NCBI RefSeq assembly: GCF_014042355.1
Contig: NZ_JACEZU010000004.1
Location: forward strand, 124,001 to 188,000
DNA: 64,000 bases
Source of the DNA: Rugamonas apoptosis
GTDB taxonomy: Bacteria; Pseudomonadota; Gammaproteobacteria; Burkholderiales; Burkholderiaceae_D
Direction: 5' to 3'
Shown here: one piece after another, positions 18,761 to 28,373 of the stretch
Layout: each line of letters opens with the position of its first letter
Position numbering within the stretch: position 1 is the first letter of the stretch
Made by a program: the position numbers and the translations under genes
Notes under the pieces: model-generated
Databases searched by the model: none
What the model saw: the letters and a program-made list of their open reading frames with translations, nothing else
Told to the model about the DNA's origin: nothing

Positions 18761-21108
18761 ACAGCAAAACGGAAGCTTTCCTGACCCAGGAAGTGCCTAT
18801 GGCCTGGGCCGAAGTGGGCAAGCCCCACAAGCATGAATCGGCGGTGCTGCATGTGCTGGGCGAAGCCACTTACACCGACGACATCGCCGAAGCGCAAGGC
18901 ACGCTGCACGCCGCGCTGGGCCTGTCGTCCAAGGCGCACGCCAACATCCTGTCCATGGACCTGGAACCGGTTCGCCGCATGCCGGGCGTGGTGGCCGTGT
19001 ACACCCACAAGGACATCCCCGGCACCAACGACTGCGGCCCCATCATCCACGACGACCCTATCCTGTCGCCGGGACTGGTGCAGTATATCGGCCAGCCGAT
19101 CTTCATCGTGGTCGCCAAGAGCCACGAGCAGGCGCGCCGCGCCGCCCGCAAGGCCGTGATCGAATACGAGGAACTGCCTGCCATCCTGACCCCGCAAGCG
19201 GCCCGTGACGCGCAATCGTTCGTGGTACCGCCCATGCACCTGGCGCGCGGCGATGCGCAGGCGGCGTTCGAGCGCTCAACGCACCGCCTCAAGGGCGAAC
19301 TGCACGTGGGCGGCCAGGAGCAGTTTTACCTGGAAGGCCAGATCGCCTACGCCGTGCCGAAGGAAGGCGACGGCATGCACGTCTACTGCTCGACCCAGCA
19401 CCCGACCGAAATGCAGCACGTGGTGGCCCACGCCCTGCACCGCCATTCGCACGACATCGTGGTGGAATGCCGCCGCATGGGTGGCGCGTTCGGCGGCAAG
19501 GAATCGCAGTCGGCGCTGTGGGCCGCCTGCGCCGCCATCTCGGCCGCGCGCCTGAAGCGCCCCGTCAAGCTGCGCGCCGACCGCGACGACGACATGATGG
19601 TGACCGGCAAACGCCACTGTTTCTATTACGAGTACGAGATCGGCTACGGCGACGATGGCCGCATCAGCGCCGCCAAGGTGCAGATGGTGTCGCGCGCCGG
19701 CTACTCGGCCGACCTGTCGGCCCCGGTGGCCACCCGCGCCGTATGCCACTTCGATAACACCTACTACCTGGGCGACGTCGATATCCGCGCCATGTGCGGC
19801 AAGACCAACACGCAGTCCAACACGGCCTTCCGTGGTTTCGGCGGCCCGCAGGGCGCCATCGCCATTGAGTACATCGTGGACGAGATCGCACGCAACCTGG
19901 GCATGGATGCACTGGACGTGCGCAAGGTGAACTTCTACGGCCGCAACGATGAGGAAGGCCGCAACGTCACCCAATACGGCCAGAAGATCGTCGACAACGT
20001 GATCCACGAACTGGTGGAACAACTGGTCAGCGAGAGCGACTACCGCAAGCGCCGCGACGAGATCAACGCTTTCAACGCCACCAGCCCGGTGCTGAAGCGC
20101 GGCCTGGCGCTCACGCCGGTCAAGTTCGGCATCGCTTTCAACGTTACCCACTTCAACCAGGCCGGCGCGCTGGTGCACGTGTACACGGACGGCTCGGTGC
20201 TGGTCAATCACGGCGGCACCGAGATGGGCCAGGGCATCAACACCAAGGTGTGCCAGGTGGTGGCGCATGAACTGGGCATAGGCATGGACCTGGTGCGCGC
20301 CAGCGCCACCAACACCAGCAAGGTCGCCAACACGTCGGCCACGGCCGCTTCGACGGGCGCGGACCTGAACGGCAAGGCCGCGCAGGATGCGGCCCACACG
20401 ATCCGCCAGCGGTTGGCCGAATTCGCCGTCAAACTGCATGGCGGCAGCGTGGAAGACGTGCGCTTCGAGGCTGGCCAGATCATGGTGAACGGCGCCGCCG
20501 TACCCTTCCCCGAGCTGGTGCAAAAGGCCTACATGGCCCGCGTGCAGCTGTGGTCGGACGGCTTCTACGCCACACCCGGCCTGCACTGGGACCCGAAAAC
20601 CATGAGCGGCAATCCATTCTCGTACTATGCCTACGGCGCTTCCGTGTCGGAAGTGGTGGTCGATACACTGACCGGCGAATGGAAGCTGCTGAAAGTGAAC
20701 GCCCTGTACGACGCGGGCCAGTCGCTCAACCCGGCGATCGACATAGGCCAGGTGGAAGGTGCTTTCATCCAGGGCATGGGCTGGCTCACCACCGAGGAAC
20801 TGTGGTGGAATGCGGGCGGCAAGCTGATGACGCACGCGCCATCGACTTACAAGATCCCCGGCGTGTCCGACTGCCCGGAGGACTTCGATATCCGCCTGTT
20901 CAAGAACCGCAACGTGACCGACAGCATCCACCGTTCCAAGGCGGTTGGCGAACCGCCGCTGCTGCTGCCGTTCTCCGTGTTCCTGGCGATCCGCGATGCC
21001 TGCTCCAGCGTGGCGAACCACAAGTTCAACCCGCCGCTGCGCGCGCCCGCCACCAGCGAAGCGATCCTGAACGCCATCAGCGCCGTGCAGGAACTGGCGC
21101 AAGGCTGA
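18757..21108 (+). CDS. xdhB: Xanthine dehydrogenase large molybdopterin subunit
   Basis: A 783-residue catalytic subunit carrying the molybdenum cofactor. Family hallmarks are HEQF-like HVGGQEQFYLEGQ, RRMGGAFGGKESQS, the substrate-channel FRGFGGPQG and, near the C-terminus, KAVGEPPLLLPFSVF with the catalytic Glu. No signal peptide is present, so it works in the cytosol with XdhA. It is translationally coupled to xdhA by a four-base overlap and followed five bases later by xdhC. Length and motif order match XdhB of Rhodobacter and Pseudomonas. Confidence 0.96.
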   Translation: MNSKTEAFLTQEVPMAWAEVGKPHKHESAVLHVLGEATYTDDIAEAQGTLHAALGLSSKAHANILSMDLEPVRRMPGVVAVYTHKDIPGTNDCGPIIHDDPILSPGLVQYIGQPIFIVVAKSHEQARRAARKAVIEYEELPAILTPQAARDAQSFVVPPMHLARGDAQAAFERSTHRLKGELHVGGQEQFYLEGQIAYAVPKEGDGMHVYCSTQHPTEMQHVVAHALHRHSHDIVVECRRMGGAFGGKESQSALWAACAAISAARLKRPVKLRADRDDDMMVTGKRHCFYYEYEIGYGDDGRISAAKVQMVSRAGYSADLSAPVATRAVCHFDNTYYLGDVDIRAMCGKTNTQSNTAFRGFGGPQGAIAIEYIVDEIARNLGMDALDVRKVNFYGRNDEEGRNVTQYGQKIVDNVIHELVEQLVSESDYRKRRDEINAFNATSPVLKRGLALTPVKFGIAFNVTHFNQAGALVHVYTDGSVLVNHGGTEMGQGINTKVCQVVAHELGIGMDLVRASATNTSKVANTSATAASTGADLNGKAAQDAAHTIRQRLAEFAVKLHGGSVEDVRFEAGQIMVNGAAVPFPELVQKAYMARVQLWSDGFYATPGLHWDPKTMSGNPFSYYAYGASVSEVVVDTLTGEWKLLKVNALYDAGQSLNPAIDIGQVEGAFIQGMGWLTTEELWWNAGGKLMTHAPSTYKIPGVSDCPEDFDIRLFKNRNVTDSIHRSKAVGEPPLLLPFSVFLAIRDACSSVANHKFNPPLRAPATSEAILNAISAVQELAQG

Positions 21109-21113
21109 CCGAC

Positions 21114-22205
21114 ATGGCCAACGCAATGTCTCCTCCGACTGACGCCCTGGTGGCCTCCGCCGCGCTGGCCGAACCAAGCGTGCTGGTGACGGTGGCGCAG
21201 GTGGCCGGTTCGGCGCCGCGCGAACCGGGCGCCAAGATGCTCATCACCCATGATGGCGCCTACGACACCATCGGCGGCGGCCACCTGGAGATGCGCGCCA
21301 CCGACATCGCCCGCGAAATGCTGGCCATGCCGGCCGGTGTGCTGGCGGCGGAACGGCGGCTGGAACGCTTCCCGCTCGGCCCCAGCCTGGGCCAGTGCTG
21401 CGGCGGCGTGGTGCATCTGGCGTTCGAACGGATCCTGCCGGAAGCCGATGCCCATTTCGCCGTGCTGGTCCAACGCAAAAACGAAGGACTGGACAGCTGG
21501 CGCCTGCTGCCGCTGGGGTCCACGGACGCGGCCAGTATCTATGACGCGGCCGGCCTGCGCCTGTCCGGCAACGGCCCGGCGCTGCTGCCCCCGCCCGCCC
21601 CCGGCGTGGCCTGCACACTGCGACCGGACGACGCGGGCCGCCAATGGCTGGTCGATTCCTGTCTGCCTTATCGCCCCCGCCTGTACCTGTTCGGCGCCGG
21701 GCACGTGGGCGCGGCCATCGTGCGCGCGCTGGCCGAATTGCCGTGCCAGGTGGTGTGGATCGACGAACGGGAGGACATGTTCCCGTCCGCCCTGCCCGCC
21801 AATGTGCGCATTGAAGCGACCGACACGCCGGAAGCCGTGGTGGCGGAAGCGCCCGCTGGCGCCACCTTCCTGGTGCTCACCCACAGCCACGTGCTGGACC
21901 AGCACCTGTCCGAGCATATCCTGCGCCGCAGCGACTTTACGTGGTTCGGCCTGATCGGATCGGCCACCAAGCGTGTACAATTCGAACGCCGCCTGCGCGA
22001 GCGGGGCATCCCAGCCGAACGCCTGGCGGACATGACCTGCCCGATCGGCCTGCCCGGCATTCGCGACAAGGCGCCCGCCGTCATCGCCGTATCGGTGGCG
22101 GCCCAGCTGATGCAAGTGTGGGAAGCCGCCGCCCTTGCCTCGCCAGCGCAAACGAAAGCGGCACCGGCCGACACGCCAGCACAGGACACCATATGCATCG
22201 CCTGA
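21114..22205 (+). CDS. xdhC: Xanthine dehydrogenase accessory protein XdhC
   Basis: A 363-residue protein that binds molybdenum cofactor, promotes its sulfuration and delivers it to XdhB. The N-terminal XdhC domain has EPGAKMLI, TIGGGHLE and LGQCCGGVVHLAFE; the C-terminal Rossmann domain begins LYLFGAGHVGAAIVRAL. The frame is open upstream inside xdhB, but the ATG at 21114, five bases after the xdhB stop, fits both operon spacing and homology. It is distinct in sequence from the other XdhC-family protein at 4668, so each molybdenum enzyme has its own maturation factor. Confidence 0.94.
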   Translation: MANAMSPPTDALVASAALAEPSVLVTVAQVAGSAPREPGAKMLITHDGAYDTIGGGHLEMRATDIAREMLAMPAGVLAAERRLERFPLGPSLGQCCGGVVHLAFERILPEADAHFAVLVQRKNEGLDSWRLLPLGSTDAASIYDAAGLRLSGNGPALLPPPAPGVACTLRPDDAGRQWLVDSCLPYRPRLYLFGAGHVGAAIVRALAELPCQVVWIDEREDMFPSALPANVRIEATDTPEAVVAEAPAGATFLVLTHSHVLDQHLSEHILRRSDFTWFGLIGSATKRVQFERRLRERGIPAERLADMTCPIGLPGIRDKAPAVIAVSVAAQLMQVWEAAALASPAQTKAAPADTPAQDTICIA

Positions 22206-22397
22206 TTTCTTCCAATTCGCCCACCAGGCAGGCGCACTCACTCTCCGGCAGCGCCGGGGCGGGAGCGCCGCATCGCTGTACATCCCACTAGCCCCCGCGC
22301 TAGCTTCAACACCATCAAGGACAGATGGCCCCGCGCGCCTTCGCGCCGGCCTTCAGCGACCACCTGCGTCACGCACTATCGAAATTTTGGAAACATC

Positions 22398-23708
22398 ATG
22401 GCAAACACCTCCACCTTTCAGGCTTACCGCGCCAGCCTGCTGCACTTTAACGACGACCCGGCCTACCACGCCAACGCCCATCACTGGCACGAGGATGGCC
22501 TGCTGATCGTCAACGACGGCAAGGTCCACCTGGCCGGCGACTACGCCCAACTGGTGCACCTGCTGCCCGAGGGCACACCCGTGCATGACTACCGCGGCAA
22601 GTTGATCACGCCTGGTTTCATCGACACCCATGTGCATTATCCGCAGACAGACATGATCGCCTCGCCCGCGCCCGGCCTGCTGCCATGGCTGGAGAAATAC
22701 ACCTTCCCCACCGAGCGCAAGTTCGCCAACCCGGCCCACGCCACCAACGTCGCCAGCTTCTTCCTCGACGAGCTGACCCGGTGCGGCACCACCACCGCCA
22801 TGGTCTACTGCACCGTGCACCCGCAATCGGTGGACGCCTTCTTCGGCGAGAGCGAAAAGCGCAACCTGCGCATGGTGGCCGGCAAAGTCCTGATGGACCG
22901 CAATTGCCCCGACTTCCTGCGCGACACGGCCGAATCGGGCGTGCGGGAAAGTGAGGAACTGATCAAGCGATGGCACAAGCGGGGCCGCCAGTTGTACGCC
23001 ATCACGCCACGCTTCGCCCCCACGTCCACGGAGGCCCAGCTTGAGCTGGCCGGCGCACTGGCCAAGGCTTACCCGGACACCTTCCTGCAAACCCATGTGG
23101 CCGAGAACACGGACGAAGTGGCCTGGGTCAAATCACTGTTCCCCAACGCCCGCAGCTACATGGACGTGTATGACCATTACGGCATGCTGCGGCCGCGCTC
23201 CATGTACGCGCACTGCATCTGGCTGGACGACGCCGACCGCACCCGCATGGCCGCCACCCAGTCCGCCATCTCGATCTGCCCCACCTCCAACCTGTTCCTG
23301 GGCAGCGGCCTGTTCGACTTCGAGCGTGCCGACGCAGCGCAAGTGCCGCTGTCGCTGGCCACCGACGTGGGCGGCGGCACCTCGTTCTCCATGCTGCAGA
23401 CGATGAACGAAGCCTACAAGGTGGCCCGCATGGGCGGCACCTACCTGCAAGCCATGCGCATGTTCTACCTGGCCACGCTGGGAGGCGCACGCAGCATGCA
23501 ACTGGAAGGAACGATCGGCAATTTCGCTCCCGGCACGGAAGCAGATTTCGTCGTGCTCGATCCAAAAGCGACGCCGCTGCTGGCGCGCCGCACCGAGCGC
23601 ACCGACAGCCTGGAGGAACTGCTGTTCGCCATCGCACTGCTGGGCGACGACCGCACCGTGGCCGCCACCTACGCCGCCGGCAAGGCCGTGCACCAGCGCC
23701 AGGACTGA
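22398..23708 (+). CDS. guaD: Guanine deaminase
   Basis: A 436-residue amidohydrolase converting guanine to xanthine and ammonia, feeding XdhAB. Zinc ligands lie in PGFIDTHVHYPQTD (His78, His80). PWLEKYTFPTE, the CTVHPQSVDAFF segment, TFLQTHVAEN and the late metal-binding SLATDVGGGTS match guanine deaminases. No signal peptide. A gap of about 190 bases separates it from xdhC; it may be the last gene of the operon or have its own promoter. It converges on the acyl-CoA ligase gene across an 81-base gap with GC-rich palindromes (23733-23750 and 23752-23765) that could end transcription. Confidence 0.95.
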   Translation: MANTSTFQAYRASLLHFNDDPAYHANAHHWHEDGLLIVNDGKVHLAGDYAQLVHLLPEGTPVHDYRGKLITPGFIDTHVHYPQTDMIASPAPGLLPWLEKYTFPTERKFANPAHATNVASFFLDELTRCGTTTAMVYCTVHPQSVDAFFGESEKRNLRMVAGKVLMDRNCPDFLRDTAESGVRESEELIKRWHKRGRQLYAITPRFAPTSTEAQLELAGALAKAYPDTFLQTHVAENTDEVAWVKSLFPNARSYMDVYDHYGMLRPRSMYAHCIWLDDADRTRMAATQSAISICPTSNLFLGSGLFDFERADAAQVPLSLATDVGGGTSFSMLQTMNEAYKVARMGGTYLQAMRMFYLATLGGARSMQLEGTIGNFAPGTEADFVVLDPKATPLLARRTERTDSLEELLFAIALLGDDRTVAATYAAGKAVHQRQD

Positions 23709-23789
23709 GCGAAGAGCGAGTGGCTACCGCGACTGGCCGCCCGTGGCCAGAGCGGCGCGCGCCGCATGGTCAGACTGAGGGCGGCGCGC

Positions 23790-25460
23790 TTATGCCCACA
23801 CCACGGCGCGCTGCTCGCCATACCAGCCGGCCATGCGCTCGGATGCCTGCGCTTCGATCTGGCGGCGCTTGATCTTCATGGTGGGGGTCAGGCAGCCGTT
23901 TTCGATCGACCAGGGATCGTGGGCCACCACCAGCATCTGCAGGCGCTCGTAGCTGGGCAACTGGGCGTTGACGTCCTTGAGCATCAACACCAGTTCCTGT
24001 TCCACCCGCATGCGTTCGGCCGGATCGCCCAACTGGCCCCGCAAGTGCTCGCTCAGCACCACCAGCGCGTAGGCGGCCGGCTGGCCCACGCCGGTCACCA
24101 TCGATTGCTCGACCAATGGATGCGCGTTGATCAGGTTTTCGATCGGCGCCGGTGCCACGTATTTGCCCTTGGCCGTCTTGAATACCTCCTTCAGCCGCCC
24201 GGTCAGCTTGAGCAAGCCGTCCTCACGCCGTTCGCCCTGGTCGCCGGTACGGAAAAAACCATCCGCCGTGAAGCTCTCCGCGTCCAACTCCGGGCGCTTG
24301 TAGTAACCCACCATGCGGCCCGGCGATTTGATCAGCACTTCATGGTCGTCGCTGATGCGCACTTCCACCCCATCGAACGGGATGCCAACGTAGCCTGGCG
24401 CATGGTGCTCGGTCGTGGAAATGTGCGACAGCGCGAAGTCCTCGCTCATGCCATAACCTTCCATCAAGTTCAGGCCCAGGCTGCGATACCAGGCGATCAG
24501 TTCCGGCGGCGTGGGTGCGGAACCGCTACCGGCCAGCCGCACATGCTCCAGTCCCAGCCCGGACAATACTTTGCGTCCCAGCACCTTGCCTACCAGCGGA
24601 ATCGCCAGTAGCGTGTTCAGCACCTTGGGCGGGATCTTCTCGAACACCCCGAGCTGGAACTTGAGCCACAAGCGGGGCACGGACAGGAACAAGGTGGGCC
24701 GGGCACGCTTGATATCCTCGACGAAGGTGTTCAGGCTTTCGGCGAAGTACACATGGCAGCCCGCCACCATGCTGCAGCATTCGATGTATGAACGTTCGAC
24801 GACGTGGGCCAGCGGCAGGTAGGACAGGTAGCGGTCGTCGGGGCCACAGGCGATGGTCTCGGCCATGATCTCGGCCGCCCGCGTCACGTTGGCGAAGCAG
24901 TGCATCACGCCCTTGGGCTGGCCGGTGGAGCCGGAGGTGTACACCAGCATGGCCAGGTCGTCCCCGGCGCGCGCCGGCTGGCCAGGCAATGGCGACTGGG
25001 CCGCCGCCAGCGCGTCCCACTGCGCGCCCGCGTTGGGCGGCGCCAGCGGAAAGGCGATGCGCGGCATGGCCGCCGGCACGCCGCTGGCCTGGTGCGCCCA
25101 GTTATCGAGCTTGCCCACGAACAGCAGCTTGCTCTCGCTGTGTTCCAGCACGAACTGTATCGTCTCCGGCTCCTCGGTGGGAAAGATCTCCACCGTCGCG
25201 TAACCGGCCATCCAGATCGCCAGTTCCGCCATGAAGCAGTGCGCGCAGTTCTTCGACAGGATGGCGATATGGCTGGCCGGCGGCAGCCCGAGCGACAGCA
25301 AGTGGGCGGCCAAGCGGCGCGCCTGATCCATGCATTGCGCCCAGGTGTAGTCGATCACCTGGCCGCCGCCGGTGGGCTGGGTCAGGTAAACCTGATCCGG
25401 GGTGGCCTGCTCGTGGCCGTAGACATAGTCGAGCAGCGTCTTGGTGCGCGTGGCGTTCAT
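23790..25460 (-). CDS. AMP-dependent acyl-CoA synthetase/ligase
   Basis: A 556-residue adenylate-forming enzyme of the long-chain fatty acyl-CoA ligase type. Motifs: A3 loop YTSGSTGQPKGVMH, A5 NLMEGYGMSEDF, A7/A8 TGDQGERREDGLLKLTGRLKEVFK and a lysine-containing C-terminal GKYVAPAPIENL. GGAGGAG precedes the ATG. It is shorter than classic FadD proteins with extra insertions and lacks a signal peptide. Nothing in its neighbours ties it to purine metabolism; the acyl substrate is unknown. Confidence 0.9.
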   Translation of the reverse strand: MNATRTKTLLDYVYGHEQATPDQVYLTQPTGGGQVIDYTWAQCMDQARRLAAHLLSLGLPPASHIAILSKNCAHCFMAELAIWMAGYATVEIFPTEEPETIQFVLEHSESKLLFVGKLDNWAHQASGVPAAMPRIAFPLAPPNAGAQWDALAAAQSPLPGQPARAGDDLAMLVYTSGSTGQPKGVMHCFANVTRAAEIMAETIACGPDDRYLSYLPLAHVVERSYIECCSMVAGCHVYFAESLNTFVEDIKRARPTLFLSVPRLWLKFQLGVFEKIPPKVLNTLLAIPLVGKVLGRKVLSGLGLEHVRLAGSGSAPTPPELIAWYRSLGLNLMEGYGMSEDFALSHISTTEHHAPGYVGIPFDGVEVRISDDHEVLIKSPGRMVGYYKRPELDAESFTADGFFRTGDQGERREDGLLKLTGRLKEVFKTAKGKYVAPAPIENLINAHPLVEQSMVTGVGQPAAYALVVLSEHLRGQLGDPAERMRVEQELVLMLKDVNAQLPSYERLQMLVVAHDPWSIENGCLTPTMKIKRRQIEAQASERMAGWYGEQRAVVWA

Positions 25461-25575
25461 GGTTGTTCGCTCCTCCGGCCTGGGTCGGCGTGGCGGCCGC
25501 TGGAACGCGGCACTATGCAGTCATGCTGCCACGAAAAAATTGCCATAGCAACAGCATCAGATCAAGCGCCGCTGC

Positions 25576-25986
25576 TCAGGCCCCCTGTTCCAGCCGGCGC
25601 TTCAGTGCTTGCAGCACGTCAGGGAAGTCGCCCGTCACCATGGGACCGAATTCGGCCGCCGCCGGACCCGTGATTTCGGTGCGGTACACCACCCGCGTGC
25701 GGCCGGGCGCGACGACGGCGATGCCGTGATGGACCACCACCCGCGTTCCATCGATCACCGTTTCATCGGTGAAGCCGATGTTCTCCTCCACATCCAGCAA
25801 GGTGCTGGTGAAGGGTTCGGAACCGGGTGGTTGCATGTCGAAGGTGGTGCCGCGCGCGAACGGGCCGTGAATGGCGATGCGCTCGATGCCGGCGTTCCAC
25901 TGCTTCCAGCCTGCGACGTCAGCGAACAAGCGCCACACCTGGGCCGGCGTGGCTGTCGTCTCCATGCTCTCTTCATGCGTCCACAT
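25576..25986 (-). CDS. SRPBCC-family (START-like) protein
   Basis: A 136-residue polyketide-cyclase/START-like protein: a first strand ESMETTATPAQVWRLFADVAGWKQWNAGIE, followed by a curved sheet and the C-terminal helix FPDVLQALKRRLEQ. Such proteins form a hydrophobic cavity for small ligands. The ATG at 25984-25986 is preferred over the one nine codons upstream because AAAGGA lies just before it. It is transcribed in the same direction as the urea transporter behind it. Ligand and role unknown. Confidence 0.8.
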   Translation of the reverse strand: MWTHEESMETTATPAQVWRLFADVAGWKQWNAGIERIAIHGPFARGTTFDMQPPGSEPFTSTLLDVEENIGFTDETVIDGTRVVVHHGIAVVAPGRTRVVYRTEITGPAAAEFGPMVTGDFPDVLQALKRRLEQGA

Positions 25987-26052
25987 AACAATCCTTTCGA
26001 TCAGGTTAGTCACGCCCTGGCGGGCTCGACAATATTGTCATGCCAACATTAA

Positions 26053-26889
26053 TTAAGCAACATCATTTTGCGCCGTCACGGCCAGCACCAGCCAGACGCT
26101 CAGCACAAACGGGAGAGTGTAGAAATCCAGGCCCAACGCCGCGAAGCACGCGCACAGGCCGATGCTGGTGACAGCGCCCAGGCATCGCCAGCGCCAGTGG
26201 CGCTCGTGCACGGACAAGCCCAGTGCCGTCAGGGCACTGTTGGCGCCGGCCGCCGTGGCGACAGCGGCCACCGGCGCGGCGGGCAGCGCCAGTGACGCCA
26301 ACGAAAGCACGGCCCACGCCAGGCCCCCGCCGGCCAGGCCCCACGCACCAAGATGTTTGCGCCCGCGGGCCAGCGCCAGCCATAACAGCAACCCGGGCGC
26401 CGCCGCGCCCACAAAGCTGGCCTGCCCGATGACACAGAACGCATAACCGGGCGACGCCATGCCGCAGCCCGCGCCAACTTCAGACATCCTCGACGTCAAA
26501 CCCAGCGCCGGCCCGGCGGCGGTGGATAACCACATGACCAGCACGAACAGGAAGGTCAGCGGCGGCCAGCCCCAGCGCGTCATGGCGCGGGTCAGCAGGG
26601 CGGTCGCCATGCCGGCCAGCGCGATCCAGCATAGCAGCGCGACGTTGAATTGCCATGCGGCGCACAGGCCCACGCCGCTCAAGGCGCCGTTGAAGCCGTA
26701 CTGGCCCGCCTCCCGCTCCGCCTGCGGATAGTCCAGGGTCCAGGCAGTGCCGCTGGCCGCGCACACACCCAGCAAGCAGCCGGCGGCCAGCGCGGGCGCG
26801 CTCAGGTACAGGCACCCGAGCAGCAGCAAGCCAAACAGGGGCGACGACTGGAAGTAGATTTGACCTATGCCGGCCAGCGGGGACCGCAT
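26053..26889 (-). CDS. Urea transporter (UT family)
   Basis: A 278-residue inner-membrane protein with eight to ten hydrophobic segments in two similar halves, as in the UT channel fold. The GQIYFQSSPLFGLLLLGCL start and the QYGFNGALSGVG loop are typical UT motifs. The start ATG overlaps the pyruvate kinase stop by one base (TGATG), so it is the last, coupled gene of the glyoxylate operon. Because the purine route yields urea plus glyoxylate, a channel moving urea across the membrane fits the context; direction of transport cannot be read from sequence. Confidence 0.88.
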   Translation of the reverse strand: MRSPLAGIGQIYFQSSPLFGLLLLGCLYLSAPALAAGCLLGVCAASGTAWTLDYPQAEREAGQYGFNGALSGVGLCAAWQFNVALLCWIALAGMATALLTRAMTRWGWPPLTFLFVLVMWLSTAAGPALGLTSRMSEVGAGCGMASPGYAFCVIGQASFVGAAAPGLLLWLALARGRKHLGAWGLAGGGLAWAVLSLASLALPAAPVAAVATAAGANSALTALGLSVHERHWRWRCLGAVTSIGLCACFAALGLDFYTLPFVLSVWLVLAVTAQNDVA

Positions 26890-28334
26890 CAGGCAGCGGC
26901 CGCGTCCTGGTTGGGCCAGATCCGGGCGATGCGCAGCAGATTGGTGCTACCCGGCTGGCCGAACGGCACCCCCGCCGTGATGGCGATCTGGTCGCCCGGC
27001 TTGGCGAAACCTTCCGCCAGCGCGGCCTGGCAAGCCGCCGCCACCATGCGGTCTTCATTGCGCACGTCGGGACTGACGGTGGTATGCACACCCCACGCCA
27101 GCGCCAGCATGCGCGCCGTGGACAGGTTGGGCGTGATGCTCAGGATGGGCGCCATGGGCCGCTCGCGCGCCGCGCGCAGGCTGGTGTGGCCGGAGCTGGT
27201 GTAGGTCACCGTGGCCACGGCGCCCAGGATGCCGGTCACGTCGCGCAGGGCCGAGCAAATCGCGTCGCCGCTGTTGGGCAGTGGCGCCTGGTTCTGCGCT
27301 TCGATCATCTGCCGGTACAGCGGATCTTTCTCCACTTCGCGAATGATGCGGTCCATGATGCTGACAGCCGCCGTGGGATAAGCGCCGCTGGCCGATTCGG
27401 CCGACAGCATCACGGCATCCGCGCCGTCGTAGATGGCGCTGGCCACGTCGGACGCCTCGGCGCGGGTGGGCACCGGAGACGTAATCATCGATTCCAGCAT
27501 CTGGGTCGCGATCACGATCGGCTTGCCGTGCTGGCGGCAGGTGCGCAGGATACGCTTCTGCACGCCCGGCACGCGCTCGGGCGGCAGTTCCACGCCCAGG
27601 TCGCCGCGTGCTACCATCACCGCGTCGGAAGCAGCCACGATGGCATCGAGCCCGTCCAGCGCGGCCGGCTTTTCCAGCTTGGCCAGCAAAGCGGCCCGCT
27701 CGCCGATGATGGCGCGCGCCTGATGCAGGTCTTCCGGCCGCTGCACGAACGACAGCGCCACCCAGTCCGCGCCCATGTCAAGCGCGAAGTCCAGATCACG
27801 CAAGTCCTTCTCCGTCAGCGCAGGAATCGGCAGCACCACGTCGGGCACATTGACGCCCTTGCGGTCCGACAGCACGCCGCCCGTCACCACGCGGGTCAGG
27901 ATAGAACGCTTGTCGGCGCTGCGGCCCACTACCGCCAGCCGCAGCTTGCCGTCGTCCAGCAGCAGCGATTGGCCGGCGTCGATCACCTCGAACAGCTCCG
28001 GGTGCGGCAGGCATACGCGCTGGCTGTCACCGGGAGTCGGATCGCGGTCCAGCGTGAATTCGGCTCCTTCGGCCAACGTCACCTTACCGGCCGCGAACTG
28101 GCCTACGCGCAGCTTGGGGCCTTGCAGGTCGGCCAGGATGGCGATCGGCCGCCCTGCTTCGCGTTCGATCTCGCGTACGATGTCGCAGCGGGCCTGGTGG
28201 TCGGCATGGCTGCCGTGGCTGAAATTGAAGCGGAAAACGTCCGCTCCCGCGTCGAACAGGGCCTTGATCGCCTCTTTGGTACTGGTGGCTGGGCCGAGCG
28301 TGGCCACGATCTTGGCCTGGCGTTGACGTCGCAT
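26889..28334 (-). CDS. pyk: Pyruvate kinase
   Basis: A 481-residue pyruvate kinase: phosphoenolpyruvate plus ADP to pyruvate plus ATP. Recognisable are KIVATLGPATS, FRFNFSHG, the signature ILADLQGPKLRVG, VMVARGDLGVELPPERVPGVQKRI, and the C-terminal allosteric-domain segment. GGAGAC precedes the ATG. In glyoxylate and tartrate gene sets a dedicated pyruvate kinase commonly lies next to the glycerate kinase (TtuE-like), as here, so this copy probably belongs to that route rather than central glycolysis. Confidence 0.94.
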   Translation of the reverse strand: MRRQRQAKIVATLGPATSTKEAIKALFDAGADVFRFNFSHGSHADHQARCDIVREIEREAGRPIAILADLQGPKLRVGQFAAGKVTLAEGAEFTLDRDPTPGDSQRVCLPHPELFEVIDAGQSLLLDDGKLRLAVVGRSADKRSILTRVVTGGVLSDRKGVNVPDVVLPIPALTEKDLRDLDFALDMGADWVALSFVQRPEDLHQARAIIGERAALLAKLEKPAALDGLDAIVAASDAVMVARGDLGVELPPERVPGVQKRILRTCRQHGKPIVIATQMLESMITSPVPTRAEASDVASAIYDGADAVMLSAESASGAYPTAAVSIMDRIIREVEKDPLYRQMIEAQNQAPLPNSGDAICSALRDVTGILGAVATVTYTSSGHTSLRAARERPMAPILSITPNLSTARMLALAWGVHTTVSPDVRNEDRMVAAACQAALAEGFAKPGDQIAITAGVPFGQPGSTNLLRIARIWPNQDAAAA

Positions 28335-28373
28335 AGTGTCTCCGTTGTGTATTTTGTTGTGGCGTCGCGGGAT

